From positions 645,001 through 709,000 of the forward strand of contig NZ_JAEHGE010000001.1 in NCBI RefSeq assembly GCF_016097415.1: a stretch of 64,000 nt of DNA. Direction: 5' to 3'. Positions 21,696 to 31,059 of the stretch are shown here, piece after piece. The notes under the pieces were generated by a model, which was not told where the DNA came from, searched no databases, and saw only the letters and a list, made by a program, of their open reading frames with translations. The translations under genes and the position numbers were made by a program. Positions within the stretch are counted from its first letter, which is position 1. Each line of letters opens with the position of its first letter. Source of the DNA: a sulfur-oxidizing endosymbiont of Gigantopelta aegis (GTDB lineage: Bacteria; Pseudomonadota; Gammaproteobacteria; GRL18).

Positions 21696-22637
21696 CTACT
21701 TTATATGCGCAAGAATACCCTCTAATTCATCGACCGTATTATAGTGAATAACCATTTTGCCTTTACCCTTATTACCGTGCTGAAAAATCACTTTTGCACC
21801 CAGTTTGTCCGTCAGGTTTTGTTGTAGGTTAAGAATATTGGGATCGTCTTTCTTCTCTACTTTTTCTTTTGGATTAAGGATTTTTTTAATCATGCGCTCG
21901 GTTTCTCGAACCGACATGCCTTTGCTGACCACGTGTCGAGCGGTATAACTTTGCTCTTCACCCTTAAGCGCTAATAAAGCACGAGCATGACCCATTTCCA
22001 GATCACCATTTTCTAATAAACGTCGCGTACCCGGTTCAAGCTCTAATAAGCGCAATAGATTAGACACTGCAGCCCGTGAACGGCCTACGGCATCAGCGGC
22101 TTGTTGGTGAGTCATATTGAACTCATCAATCAAACGACGTAAAGCACCGGACTCTTCAATGGGACTCAGTTCTTCACGTTGAATATTTTCAATCAAGGCC
22201 ATGGCAATAGCGGCCTGATCGGGTACATCGCGTATTATTGCAGGGATTTCGGCCAAACCAGCCATTTGACTAGCTCGCCAGCGACGCTCACCAGCAATAA
22301 TTTCGTATTTCTGGTCACCGCTGGCAGTGGACTCACCAATAGGACGGATCACAATAGGCTGGACAACGCCTTGTGCCTTAATCGAATTAGACAATTCTTC
22401 AAGCGCTTCGGGGTGCATATCAATGCGGGGCTGATAGACACCTGGCTGAATGAATTCAACCGGTACATTATGCAGTTCACCATCCATCCTTGCTTTTTGA
22501 CTTGTATCTTCTGTTGCTTCACTTAAATCTGCTCGAGCTTTTTTTGCACTACCACCCAATAAAGCATCCAGACCACGGCCTAGACCACGTTTTTTTCCTG
22601 CCACTATGTGGTTGTCCTTAATTATGTTTATTTCCAA
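21696..22637 (-). CDS. parB: Chromosome-partitioning protein ParB
   Basis: 313 residues. N-terminal KRGLGRGLDALLGG, the ParA-contacting segment; then the CTP-binding ParB/Spo0J core with GVYQPR and GERRWRASQMAGLAEIPAI; a helix-turn-helix (MTHQQAADAVGRSRAAVSNL, about residues 175-195); and a C-terminal dimerisation domain. It loads at parS sites near the origin and works with ParA. The partner parA is 2.5 kb upstream, separated by two envelope genes instead of being adjacent. I found no convincing parS in the window. Confidence 0.96.
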   Translation of the reverse strand: MEINIIKDNHIVAGKKRGLGRGLDALLGGSAKKARADLSEATEDTSQKARMDGELHNVPVEFIQPGVYQPRIDMHPEALEELSNSIKAQGVVQPIVIRPIGESTASGDQKYEIIAGERRWRASQMAGLAEIPAIIRDVPDQAAIAMALIENIQREELSPIEESGALRRLIDEFNMTHQQAADAVGRSRAAVSNLLRLLELEPGTRRLLENGDLEMGHARALLALKGEEQSYTARHVVSKGMSVRETERMIKKILNPKEKVEKKDDPNILNLQQNLTDKLGAKVIFQHGNKGKGKMVIHYNTVDELEGILAHIK

Positions 22638-22760
22638 TGAACACGCTATTATAAAGGAAATTGCTTGTTTTTTACATAGGAATTCAGTTTGAAAATTATT
22701 AATGGCTTTACATAGAGCATTTTATCGCAACTAAAATCCCATGTTTCTTCAGGCCGGCGT

Positions 22761-23873
22761 CTATTTTATAATTAATTCTTTTTGTATTATGCCTGCAACT
22801 ATTCCATGCCCTTTTGAAGTTAAATGCCCTTCATTCGGATGAAATAGCTGTGTTTGCCCTGCTTCGTATTTCTTTCTCAATAGCGTTGCTATATCTATTG
22901 TATTTATCTGCAAGCTTGTTGATAAATCAATGACATACTTCCTAACATACTCTTGAAAAATTGCCGCATAAGAATCGGGGGTAACAACATAAGAGCGTCC
23001 CGGTAAAATTGCGATACTCAATGATGTTTGTTGATGTTTAGCTTCCCGTTGCATGGATTTAAATAAGACAGAAAGCAAGTATTTTTGTTTGCTGAGCCTA
23101 CCATCAAGAATAGCATTAATGGTCGCTCTATCTGTATTGGCTTTTTGCGGGATTAGTAATTTAAGAATTTGGCTTTTTTGTCGCAAGCCATCAAATGCTA
23201 CAGCATATTGATTTAACTCATTGCCAAATAAAATAACTTTCAATGTTTGGCTTCTTAACACAGCAGGTTTCTTAGTTTTGGGCACAGGCATATTCTTTAA
23301 TACCAACACGCCTTCGTTTACCTCAAAAAATGGCTTGGCAGGTTCTGCCTGTAAGGGATGTGGCAGTGCGTTATCAATAATGTCATTGCCTAAATAGAAA
23401 ATCAGCACATAGTCATTAATATTTTCTTTACTTTGTTGCTGCATCAAAAGGTATTCTTGATCGGTACTATATCCAGGTACGCCCAAGTTCAAATATTCAT
23501 TATCAATATCATCCAATGCCAGCTTAGCGGCAAAGGTTTCATAATCATTAACACCAAATCCGAAAGTAAAACTATCACCAATTAAGGCAATTTTTCTTCC
23601 CGTGGTGCTTTTCCCTTCCCGGGGTTGTTGTCTGAACCCGTGTTCATCTGTTGAGTAAGTAACAGAAAAATCATGATGAGAATGCTCGCCTTTCCAGTTT
23701 GGCGTTAAGGCCCAACCGAGTTCAGGATGGTAATGCATCATGCCTGTCGCCATTTTTGAACTGCGTGCTATCGAATTCTGATGCCATGACAATATATATT
23801 CTGATAATAGAATACCAAAAGTAATACTTATTGACACCATAATTAGGGCATAAAGATGTTGCTTTAATTGCAT
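22761..23873 (-). CDS. Membrane-anchored SGNH/GDSL-type hydrolase
   Basis: 370 residues. A single N-terminal membrane segment (about residues 8-27) anchors a periplasmic domain. SGNH blocks are visible: IGDSFTFGFGV (nucleophile Ser, block I), YLNLGVPGYSTDQ (Gly block), IFYLGNDI (Asn block) and LFHPNEGHLTSKGH near the end (the His block). Such proteins de-acetylate or acetylate cell-surface sugars or exopolysaccharide. It sits between parB and a PEP-CTERM gene, an envelope pair inside the partition operon. Substrate unknown. Confidence 0.75.
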   Translation of the reverse strand: MQLKQHLYALIMVSISITFGILLSEYILSWHQNSIARSSKMATGMMHYHPELGWALTPNWKGEHSHHDFSVTYSTDEHGFRQQPREGKSTTGRKIALIGDSFTFGFGVNDYETFAAKLALDDIDNEYLNLGVPGYSTDQEYLLMQQQSKENINDYVLIFYLGNDIIDNALPHPLQAEPAKPFFEVNEGVLVLKNMPVPKTKKPAVLRSQTLKVILFGNELNQYAVAFDGLRQKSQILKLLIPQKANTDRATINAILDGRLSKQKYLLSVLFKSMQREAKHQQTSLSIAILPGRSYVVTPDSYAAIFQEYVRKYVIDLSTSLQINTIDIATLLRKKYEAGQTQLFHPNEGHLTSKGHGIVAGIIQKELIIK

Positions 23874-23973
23874 AATTAAATCTAGCTTCTATTTTTCAAG
23901 AATGTAATAAACCACAAAAAAATTATCAATAGATAATTGACATCAAATTATGCCACCACTTATCACCGGGCAT

Positions 23974-24010
23974 AAAAAAACTGCTCCGCAAACACGGAAC
24001 AGTTTTTTTT
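23974..24010. terminator. Bidirectional rho-independent terminator after the PEP-CTERM gene
   Basis: AAAAAAACTGCTCCG, loop of about six bases, CGGAACAGTTTTTTTT. One C/A mismatch interrupts the stem. It ends the PEP-CTERM transcript and separates it from the SGNH gene. Confidence 0.88.
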
Positions 24011-24035
24011 AAAACTGAGCCTGGAACTATTAAGC

Positions 24036-24791
24036 TTATGCTTTAATCTTACGTCTGCGAACAAAACCCAGACCTAATAGGCTAACACCCATCAAAGACA
24101 ACATAGTAGGTTCAGGAATTGAAAAACCACCATTTATATTGTCATTACCACATGACATTGTCCAATGCGCGTCAATATCAAAGTCACTACCTAGACCTAA
24201 GCCCGTGATATCAAAAGAGACGGTGCGAAAGTAACTATCACTCTCTTGGCCATAATTATTAGTTAATAAACTTTTAACCAATGTACCACCGTTCAGAGCA
24301 AATGGACTTGATTGAGAAGAATAGTAGATATTATTACTCCAAGACGAAGCATTATATAAGCCTGCATCATCTGTACCAGCTATCCCCGTTATCCCCATAT
24401 CAACCCCTGTACCAACGTTATAATAACCTTCAGTATAAAGGCCAAAGTCTACGCCATATTCATAGGTTGAAGCATCACCAATTGTAGTTGCACCATCAAA
24501 AGATAAAGCTAAATCACCTGCATAATAATTTTTGTTACCATACAATAGATGACCGTCTACAACATCAAAACCAGTCTGTAAACCAAGAGACAGTGTATTA
24601 CCATCCTTCTTGTAATAAAGGTACTCAGCATCAAACTCCTGACCGCCGCCGCCTGGACCTGAAGTATGACCTTCGTCATTAGCAAATTGAGTCCAGCCAT
24701 CTGTGTCCCAAAATGTCATTGGCGTCGCAAATACACTTGCTGAAAAAGCAATTAACGAAACAGATGCTGCTACTTTTATTATATTTTTCAT
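24036..24791 (-). CDS. PEP-CTERM sorting-domain protein
   Basis: 251 residues. Cleavable signal peptide (MKNIIKVAASVSLIAFSASVFA, cut about residue 22), a Gly/Tyr/Ser-rich extracellular body, and a C-terminal sorting tail: IPEP, a hydrophobic helix (MLSLMGVSLLGLGF) and the basic cluster VRRRKIKA. PEP-CTERM proteins are processed by an exosortase and often belong to exopolysaccharide-producing bacteria, so an exosortase should be encoded elsewhere in the genome. The body has one visible Cys (SCGND) and no recognised domain. Confidence 0.88.
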   Translation of the reverse strand: MKNIIKVAASVSLIAFSASVFATPMTFWDTDGWTQFANDEGHTSGPGGGGQEFDAEYLYYKKDGNTLSLGLQTGFDVVDGHLLYGNKNYYAGDLALSFDGATTIGDASTYEYGVDFGLYTEGYYNVGTGVDMGITGIAGTDDAGLYNASSWSNNIYYSSQSSPFALNGGTLVKSLLTNNYGQESDSYFRTVSFDITGLGLGSDFDIDAHWTMSCGNDNINGGFSIPEPTMLSLMGVSLLGLGFVRRRKIKA

Positions 24792-25011
24792 TCTGAAATA
24801 CCTCTACCACTTAAAATTACAATAATATTACAACTAACTATAATAATGTAACTACTTAATTATTATAATATTACCACCAAATTATCATACCCAATTATAT
24901 ACAATATTTATGCCAATAAACACATACACTTAATAAACAAAAGGTTATATAAAAATAAGGCGTTGTAATGACATGATTTTAATATTATTGTAAAAAAAGC
25001 TGACACTCATT

Positions 25012-25045
25012 ATCTTCGCGTTTATGTACTCATAAACGTGAAGAT
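25012..25045. repeat. Long hairpin (15-bp arms, TACT loop) downstream of parA
   Basis: ATCTTCGCGTTTATG, loop TACT, CATAAACGTGAAGAT; one G-T wobble is the only imperfection. There is no T tract on either side, so it is not a standard terminator. It lies in the 395-bp gap between the parA stop and the PEP-CTERM start, whose remainder is very AT-rich without a recognisable gene. It could be a processing signal, attenuator or repeat unit. Confidence 0.6.
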
Positions 25046-25186
25046 TAGCGCCCAGCCTTGTTCTAACGATGTGGATTAGTTTTTTAGAAAATTATTATAT
25101 ACTGTACCCTGTAAAAAACCCTGACAATTACAATTCAAGGTGTAAAGCGGGATTGATCTGGCCCAAATGATGTAAGGCTCTCACTC

Positions 25187-25969
25187 TTATGCTGTTTCAG
25201 CAATTTCTTCATCTCGACGTAACATTTCTCCAGCCAGTGCCAGATAGGCTCGTGCACCTTTGGAGGAGCGATCATAGCTGATCACTGGCATACCATGACT
25301 GGGGGCTTCGGCAAGGCGTACATTTCGCGGAATAATGGTGCGATACACTTTATCTTTAAAATGTTCCAATAATTGCCGTGAGACTTCAATCGCTAAACGA
25401 TTACGGGGATCAAACATGGTTCTTAGAATGCCTTCAATTTCTAATTTGGGATTGAGGGATTCTTTAATACTATTAATCGTATCATTCAGAGCGGTTAAGC
25501 CTTCCAAGGCATAATATTCACATTGCATGGGGATAATGATGCTATCGGCTGCGGCCATCGCATTGACGGTCAGCATATTCAATGAGGGAGGACAATCAAT
25601 CAGTATATAGTCATAGTCATCGGCGACTTCTTTGAAGCGATAGCTGAGTTGGCGCTCGCGATCAAATTTAGTCATCAGTTCCACTTCAGCAGCAGTCAAA
25701 TCACCATTGCCGGGAATCAAATCATAACCTGCATCTTCGACAGTCACTTTGACATCTTTAACAGGTGTTCTGGAAATCAATAAATCATAGCCACTGTATT
25801 CAACATCATTTTTGTCAATACCACTGCCGGTAGTGGCATTGCCTTGCGGATCCATATCGACTAATAAAATTCGCCGTTTAGTGGCAGCCAGTGATGCAGC
25901 TAGATTGATGCTGGTCGTGGTTTTGCCCACGCCGCCTTTTTGATTGGAGATGGCGATGATTTTTGCCAT
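25187..25969 (-). CDS. parA: Chromosome-partitioning ATPase ParA
   Basis: 260 residues. Deviant Walker A KGGVGKTT near residue 10, DMDPQGNAT (A' box) and LIDCPPSLNMLTVNA (Walker B region). It binds DNA non-specifically in the ATP form and moves ParB-parS complexes. Follows rsmG by about 60 bp, the standard mnmG-rsmG-parA order near the replication origin. Confidence 0.96.
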   Translation of the reverse strand: MAKIIAISNQKGGVGKTTTSINLAASLAATKRRILLVDMDPQGNATTGSGIDKNDVEYSGYDLLISRTPVKDVKVTVEDAGYDLIPGNGDLTAAEVELMTKFDRERQLSYRFKEVADDYDYILIDCPPSLNMLTVNAMAAADSIIIPMQCEYYALEGLTALNDTINSIKESLNPKLEIEGILRTMFDPRNRLAIEVSRQLLEHFKDKVYRTIIPRNVRLAEAPSHGMPVISYDRSSKGARAYLALAGEMLRRDEEIAETA

Positions 25970-26031
25970 GCTGTTTTTGCCCTCAAGCTAAAATCTCATC
26001 CTGAATATAACGCTGTATAGTAGAGAGACTT

Positions 26032-26691
26032 TTATTCTGAAAAAGCGATCTGAATTAAATGCCGCTGGGCATTTAAACCGGCCACTTTGAGTTCATCGAT
26101 TGCTTCTATTCTAAAGCCTTCTGGCAGTTGTGCAATCTCTTCTTCTGGAATTTGCCCTTTCATAGCAAAAAACCTGCCTTGTTTTGCGCTGAGATGCTGA
26201 CAATAATTCAGCATATCTTCGAGTGAAGCAAAGGCACGGGAAATAATACAGGCAAATTTTTCTTCCTCTGCCCGTTGATAGTCTTCTACTCGAGCATGTA
26301 CTGCAGTGACATTTTTTAAGCCCAATTGTGCAATAGCGGTTTGAATGAAGCGCACTTTTTTGCCCCGGGCATCGAGTAAGACAAAGTCTATTTCCGGCAA
26401 GCATAGCGCTAGGGGAATACCGGGAATACCGCCACCCGTACCGACATCTAAGATAGTTGTTATTTTGTTATCTTGCTGAGTAAAAAAAGGCAGCATCACC
26501 AGGCTATCTAATAAGTGCAGGGTGATCATTTCTTCTGCTCGACGAATCGACGTCAGGTTATACACTTTATTCCATTTGACCATCAGTTCAACGAATTGGA
26601 TTAATTGCTGTTGTTCTTTCAGACCAATCGTCTGACCTTGAACTTGCAAGCCATCGGCCAGTTTTTTACTTAAATCGGGATTCATGGGCAT
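26032..26691 (-). CDS. rsmG: 16S rRNA (guanine527-N7)-methyltransferase
   Basis: 219 residues. The Rossmann SAM-binding motif is ILDVGTGGGIPGIPLA, and VDFVLLDARGKK-type contact follows (FVLLDARGKKVRFIQ). Methylates G527 of 16S rRNA; loss gives low-level streptomycin resistance. The start directly abuts the mnmG stop, so translation is probably coupled. Confidence 0.95.
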   Translation of the reverse strand: MPMNPDLSKKLADGLQVQGQTIGLKEQQQLIQFVELMVKWNKVYNLTSIRRAEEMITLHLLDSLVMLPFFTQQDNKITTILDVGTGGGIPGIPLALCLPEIDFVLLDARGKKVRFIQTAIAQLGLKNVTAVHARVEDYQRAEEEKFACIISRAFASLEDMLNYCQHLSAKQGRFFAMKGQIPEEEIAQLPEGFRIEAIDELKVAGLNAQRHLIQIAFSE

Positions 26692-28566
26692 CTAATGACC
26701 TGCTTTTTTGACAAAGACCAGTAATAATGAAATCGCAGCGGGTGTCACACCGGGCACACGACTCGCCTGACCAACCGTTTGTGGTCGTGCTGCCTGTAGT
26801 TTTTCCCGCACTTCGGATGATAAGGAAGTAATGCTTAAATAGTCAAAACCCTCTGGAATCGCCTTATTTTCATAACGCTTTTGTTTGTCAATTTCTTCTA
26901 ATTGACGTTTGATATAGCCTGAATATTTAGTTTGTATCTCAACTTGTTCAGCAGCAATGGGATCGGCCAGTTTATCGCCGGCAATGTCTAAACTGGTGAG
27001 TGAATCATAAGTCACTTCTGGTCTTCTGAGCATATCATAAAGACTGGTGTCTTTATTCAATGGTGTTTTTAACACTGCCATTGCTTCTTCTTCGGTCAAA
27101 GCCTTAGGGCCAATACGAGTCATTTGCAGACGCTTGATTTCATTATCAACCAGCTCTTTTTTCTTACAAAATGCTTGCCAGCGTTGTTCATCAACCAAGC
27201 CGAGTGCATGTCCTTTTTCGGTGAGGCGCAAGTCGGCATTATCTTCTCTGAGAATGAGTCGATATTCGGCTCTTGAGGTAAACATGCGATAAGGCTCTGA
27301 TGTACCTTGGGTAATTAAATCGTCAATCATCACACCAATATAGGCTTCTTCTCGTCCTGGTGACCAGGCATCTTTGCCCTGTACCTGCAAGGCTGCATTA
27401 GCACCCGCAATGAGACCCTGAGCCGCCGCTTCTTCATAGCCTGTGGTGCCATTAATTTGCCCGGCAAAAAACAGACCTTTAATAAACTTAGTTTCCAGTG
27501 AGGACTTTAGATCCCTAGGATCAAAAAAGTCATATTCAATGGCATAACCCGGGCGAATAATCGTCGCTTGTTCAAAGCCTTTCATGGAACGGATAAAGGC
27601 CATTTGCACATCAAAAGGCAAACTGGTAGAAATGCCATTGGGATAGACTTCATGGGTTTGTAAGCCTTCCGGCTCAACAAAAATTTGGTGTGAATCTTTA
27701 TCGGCAAAGCGATTTATTTTATCTTCAATCGAGGGGCAGTATCTGGGCCCTATGCCTTCAATGACGCCGGTATACATAGGCGAACGATCTAAGCCTGAGC
27801 GAATAATATCGTGTGTTTTTTCATTGGTATGGGTGATATAACAGCTGATTTGTTGCGGGTGATCACTCGCCTTACCCAAAAAGGAAAAGGTGGGAATGGG
27901 CGTATCGCCCGGTTGTTCCTGCAACACTGAAAAATCAATGGTGCGACCATCAAGGCGCGGTGGTGTACCGGTTTTTAAGCGATCCACACCAAATGGCAGT
28001 TCACGCAAGCGTTGTGATAACTTGTTTGCAGGGGGATCACCGGCACGGCCACCTTCGTAGTTTTCCAAGCCTATATGAATCAAGCCACCTAAAAAAGTCC
28101 CAGTGGTTAATACCACAGTATGCGCCTTAAATTTAAGCCCCATTTCTGTTTCAACACCGACAACTTGCTCATTTTCTATAATGAGATCAGTGACAGCCTG
28201 TTGAAATATTTGTAAATTTTCCTGATTTTCCAAGGCATAACGAATAGCGGCCTTATACAGTACTCGATCAGCCTGAGCACGTGTTGCCCGTACTGCTGGC
28301 CCTTTAGAAGCATTGAGACGACGAAATTGAATACCACCCAAATCGGTCGCTTTGGCCATCAAGCCACCCAGCGCATCAATTTCTTTCACTAAATGTCCCT
28401 TGCCTATTCCGCCAATCGCTGGATTACAGGACATTTGACCCAAGGTTTCGATATTGTGTGAGATCAGCAAGGTTTTAGAACCCATACGGCTAGCAGCCAT
28501 CGCGGCTTCGGTGCCTGCATGACCACCACCGATAATAATGACATCAAACTGATCGGTATAAAACAC
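26692..28566 (-). CDS. mnmG: tRNA uridine-5-carboxymethylaminomethyl modification enzyme MnmG
   Basis: 624 residues. N-terminal FAD-binding [10 protein letters not shown], the conserved [16 protein letters not shown] and [15 protein letters not shown] blocks, and PEVTYDSL near the C-terminal helical domain. With MnmE it adds the carboxymethylaminomethyl group to the wobble uridine of certain tRNAs. First gene of the mnmG-rsmG-parA cluster. Confidence 0.97.
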   Translation of the reverse strand: MFYTDQFDVIIIGGGHAGTEAAMAASRMGSKTLLISHNIETLGQMSCNPAIGGIGKGHLVKEIDALGGLMAKATDLGGIQFRRLNASKGPAVRATRAQADRVLYKAAIRYALENQENLQIFQQAVTDLIIENEQVVGVETEMGLKFKAHTVVLTTGTFLGGLIHIGLENYEGGRAGDPPANKLSQRLRELPFGVDRLKTGTPPRLDGRTIDFSVLQEQPGDTPIPTFSFLGKASDHPQQISCYITHTNEKTHDIIRSGLDRSPMYTGVIEGIGPRYCPSIEDKINRFADKDSHQIFVEPEGLQTHEVYPNGISTSLPFDVQMAFIRSMKGFEQATIIRPGYAIEYDFFDPRDLKSSLETKFIKGLFFAGQINGTTGYEEAAAQGLIAGANAALQVQGKDAWSPGREEAYIGVMIDDLITQGTSEPYRMFTSRAEYRLILREDNADLRLTEKGHALGLVDEQRWQAFCKKKELVDNEIKRLQMTRIGPKALTEEEAMAVLKTPLNKDTSLYDMLRRPEVTYDSLTSLDIAGDKLADPIAAEQVEIQTKYSGYIKRQLEEIDKQKRYENKAIPEGFDYLSITSLSSEVREKLQAARPQTVGQASRVPGVTPAAISLLLVFVKKAGH

Positions 28567-28732
28567 TATTTAACTCCAATTTAAAAACACAATAACTAAT
28601 TGCCTAACAATTGCGCATTATAAATCATTCACTTTGTCTGTTGTAATAAATTTATATCAATAAGCATGAACTACTTAATAGTATTCGCCTCAAACACCGC
28701 TATAATAATGAAAAAAGGAAGCTTCTGTTAAT

Positions 28733-29770
28733 ATGTCACTAAATACGCCATCTTATCCATTATTATTTTCTCTGGCCTCTCTGGTGATCATACTGACTGG
28801 AGTTAAATTGGCCGAAGCCATTATATCGCCATTGCTCATTGCCTTATTTATCACTGCCATTAGTGGCCCCGCTATGTTCTGGTTGTTGAACAAAAAAGTA
28901 CCCGCCTCACTGGCTGTGTCTTTAATCATCTTTACGCTGATTATCTTCGGTTTTTTTATTAGTTCGATTGTCAGTAGTTCATTACAGGGCTTCTTTGACA
29001 ATTTACCCAGCTATCAAGATCGCTTGCAAAGCATTACCAAGACATTAGGTCTTTTTTTACAACAATTTGGCATCAATTTGCAGATGACCGAACTCAGTAA
29101 AACATTCAATCTGGGTAAAGTAATGGGCTTTATTGGCTCCACTTTTAATCAGGTGCTTAGTGCCTTAACCAATATTTTTCTGATTTTAATAATGGTGATT
29201 TTTCTATTATTGGAGCTCACTTCATTTCGCCTTAAATTAAGTTCAATTTCTAAAACTCCCACTGAAACGATGGCAAAATGGGCACATATTTCAGCCACCA
29301 TCAGTCGTTATTTTAAAATAAAAACCATGACCAGTTTACTCACTGCGATACCGATCATTTTAGTACTCAGTTTGTTGGAAATCGATTTTCCAATATTATG
29401 GGGAATTGTGGCTTTTCTACTGAATTTTGTGCCTAATATCGGTTCTATTATCGCGGCAGTACCTGCGGTGTTGCTGGCATTGATTCAATTTGGTTTTATT
29501 GCTGCCGGCGAAGTCGCTTTACTCTATCTATTAATGAACAATATTGTCGGCAATTTTATTGAACCCCGTCTAATGGGGCGTAGCCTGGGCTTATCGACAT
29601 TGGTGGTTTTTCTTTCCTTAGTGCTTTGGGGTTGGTTATTAGGGCCCATTGGCATGTTTTTATCAGTCCCCCTCACAATGGCGCTAAAAATTATTAGCGA
29701 TAGTAATGAGAAAACCCGCTGGATTGCTATACTTCTGAGTAATGATATTAAAAATGTAAAAAAAACTTAA
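28733..29770 (+). CDS. AI-2E-transporter-like (PerM/YdiK family) membrane protein
   Basis: 345 residues with a pair of N-terminal helices, a soluble middle segment (YQDRLQSITKTLGLF) and clustered C-terminal helices including LLNFVPNIGSIIAAVPAVLLAL and NFIEPRLMGRSLGLSTLVVFLSLVLWG, both family signatures. Members export autoinducer-2 or, in some cases, act as Na+/H+ antiporters; substrate undecided. It is divergent from mnmG and stops 34 bp before moxR, possibly cotranscribed. Confidence 0.85.
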   Translation: MSLNTPSYPLLFSLASLVIILTGVKLAEAIISPLLIALFITAISGPAMFWLLNKKVPASLAVSLIIFTLIIFGFFISSIVSSSLQGFFDNLPSYQDRLQSITKTLGLFLQQFGINLQMTELSKTFNLGKVMGFIGSTFNQVLSALTNIFLILIMVIFLLLELTSFRLKLSSISKTPTETMAKWAHISATISRYFKIKTMTSLLTAIPIILVLSLLEIDFPILWGIVAFLLNFVPNIGSIIAAVPAVLLALIQFGFIAAGEVALLYLLMNNIVGNFIEPRLMGRSLGLSTLVVFLSLVLWGWLLGPIGMFLSVPLTMALKIISDSNEKTRWIAILLSNDIKNVKKT

Positions 29771-29804
29771 ACATACCCATATAGGCAATAAAGACTAATA
29801 AATC

Positions 29805-30707
29805 ATGCTGACTCACTTATTAAATACCGCCAATACCATTATTTCCGGTAAAGAACAGGCTATTAAATTATCCATTGCTTGTCTACTGTCAAAAGGCCAT
29901 TTGTTAATTGAAGATTTGCCCGGCATGGGTAAAACGACACTGGCACACTTGCTGGCCAAACTCTTTGGCTTGGATTATTCTCGTATTCAATTTACCAGTG
30001 ATATGCTACCGGCTGATATTATTGGTGTGTCTATTTTTGATCGCAATAATACTGAGTTTCAATTCCACCCTGGTCCTGTATTCAGCCAATTAGTATTAGC
30101 CGATGAGATTAATCGCGCTACCGCCAAAACACAAAGCGCCTTATTAGAGGCAATGGAAGAACAACAGATCACCATGGATGGCAAAACCTATCCTTTGGAC
30201 GACCCTTTCTTTGTTATTGCCACACAAAATCCACAAACACAGGCTGGTACGTTTAGCTTGCCCGAATCACAATTGGATCGGTTTTTAATGCGTATCGTTT
30301 TGGGCTATCCCGATCGAAAAACTGAACGGGGAATTTTGAGCGGTGCGGATAGACGGGAATTGTTAAAGAGTATCAAGCCCTCGTTTAGTACAGAGCAGTT
30401 ATTAGCCATGCAAAAGCAAGTACGCGAAGTGCATATTTCCTCGGCCTTACTGGATTATGTGCAAGATATTTTGCAGTTTTCTCGCCAAAGTCAGGCATTT
30501 CTCACTGGCCTATCACCCCGCGCGGGTTTGGCTTTATTACGCGCCGCACAAGCCTGGGCTTTTATTCATAATCGAGAGATGGTTATTCCTGATGATATTA
30601 AGGCTGTTTTACCGTCAATTATTCTACATCGACTGGTCAGTCAAGATGACCAAAAGCAGAATGAAAGCCAGGTTATGGCGCTGTTTGATGCCCTGCCTAT
30701 TCCTTAA
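29805..30707 (+). CDS. MoxR-family AAA+ ATPase
   Basis: 300 residues. Walker A EDLPGMGKTTLAH, Walker B LVLADEINRA, sensor 1 ATQNP and arginine-finger segment QLDRFLMRI are in order. MoxR proteins act as chaperones that insert cofactors or mature envelope proteins, typically with a DUF58 partner. The DUF58 and transglutaminase genes that normally follow directly are 2.2 kb away, behind rpsA. Confidence 0.92.
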   Translation: MLTHLLNTANTIISGKEQAIKLSIACLLSKGHLLIEDLPGMGKTTLAHLLAKLFGLDYSRIQFTSDMLPADIIGVSIFDRNNTEFQFHPGPVFSQLVLADEINRATAKTQSALLEAMEEQQITMDGKTYPLDDPFFVIATQNPQTQAGTFSLPESQLDRFLMRIVLGYPDRKTERGILSGADRRELLKSIKPSFSTEQLLAMQKQVREVHISSALLDYVQDILQFSRQSQAFLTGLSPRAGLALLRAAQAWAFIHNREMVIPDDIKAVLPSIILHRLVSQDDQKQNESQVMALFDALPIP

Positions 30708-30748
30708 ATATCAGCCCAATTTCACCCCTAAAATAAATTGATAAGTCT

Positions 30749-30777
30749 TTGATCATACAATAAAAGACTGTTATAAT
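30749..30777 (+). promoter_or_regulatory. Predicted sigma70 promoter of rpsA
   Basis: TTGATC (30749-30754), 17 bp, TATAAT (30772-30777). The leader to the rpsA start is about 275 nt. Long leaders are usual for rpsA, where S1 represses its own translation; I can see AT-rich stem potential but did not fold it. The promoter begins only 42 bp after moxR stops. Confidence 0.75.
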
Positions 30778-31059
30778 ATCCGGCCTTATATTTAAGGTTT
30801 TGCGATTATTGTAGCGGTATCCGCTCTTCCTCTTTAAACTAGAACCAATCTAAGTGATTGATTTTTAGTCCATTTTTAATTCCTGGGTTTTTTACTCATT
30901 TATTTTAAATTAGGAATAAAAGCACCTTAATAGCCCTATGATTAACTCATCATAGGATGAAACGATTTATTAACTGTGAAAACCTTCTTTTAAAATAACT
31001 TAAAATGATAGTTTTTTACCCTAACCAGTGATCAGATTTTTTGATCAAGGATATACCCG

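Noticed and set aside
28567-28732. Replication origin next to mnmG
   Set aside because: The gap between mnmG and the AI-2E-like gene is 166 bp and AT-rich, but I see no cluster of TTATNCACA DnaA boxes, so no oriC is called.
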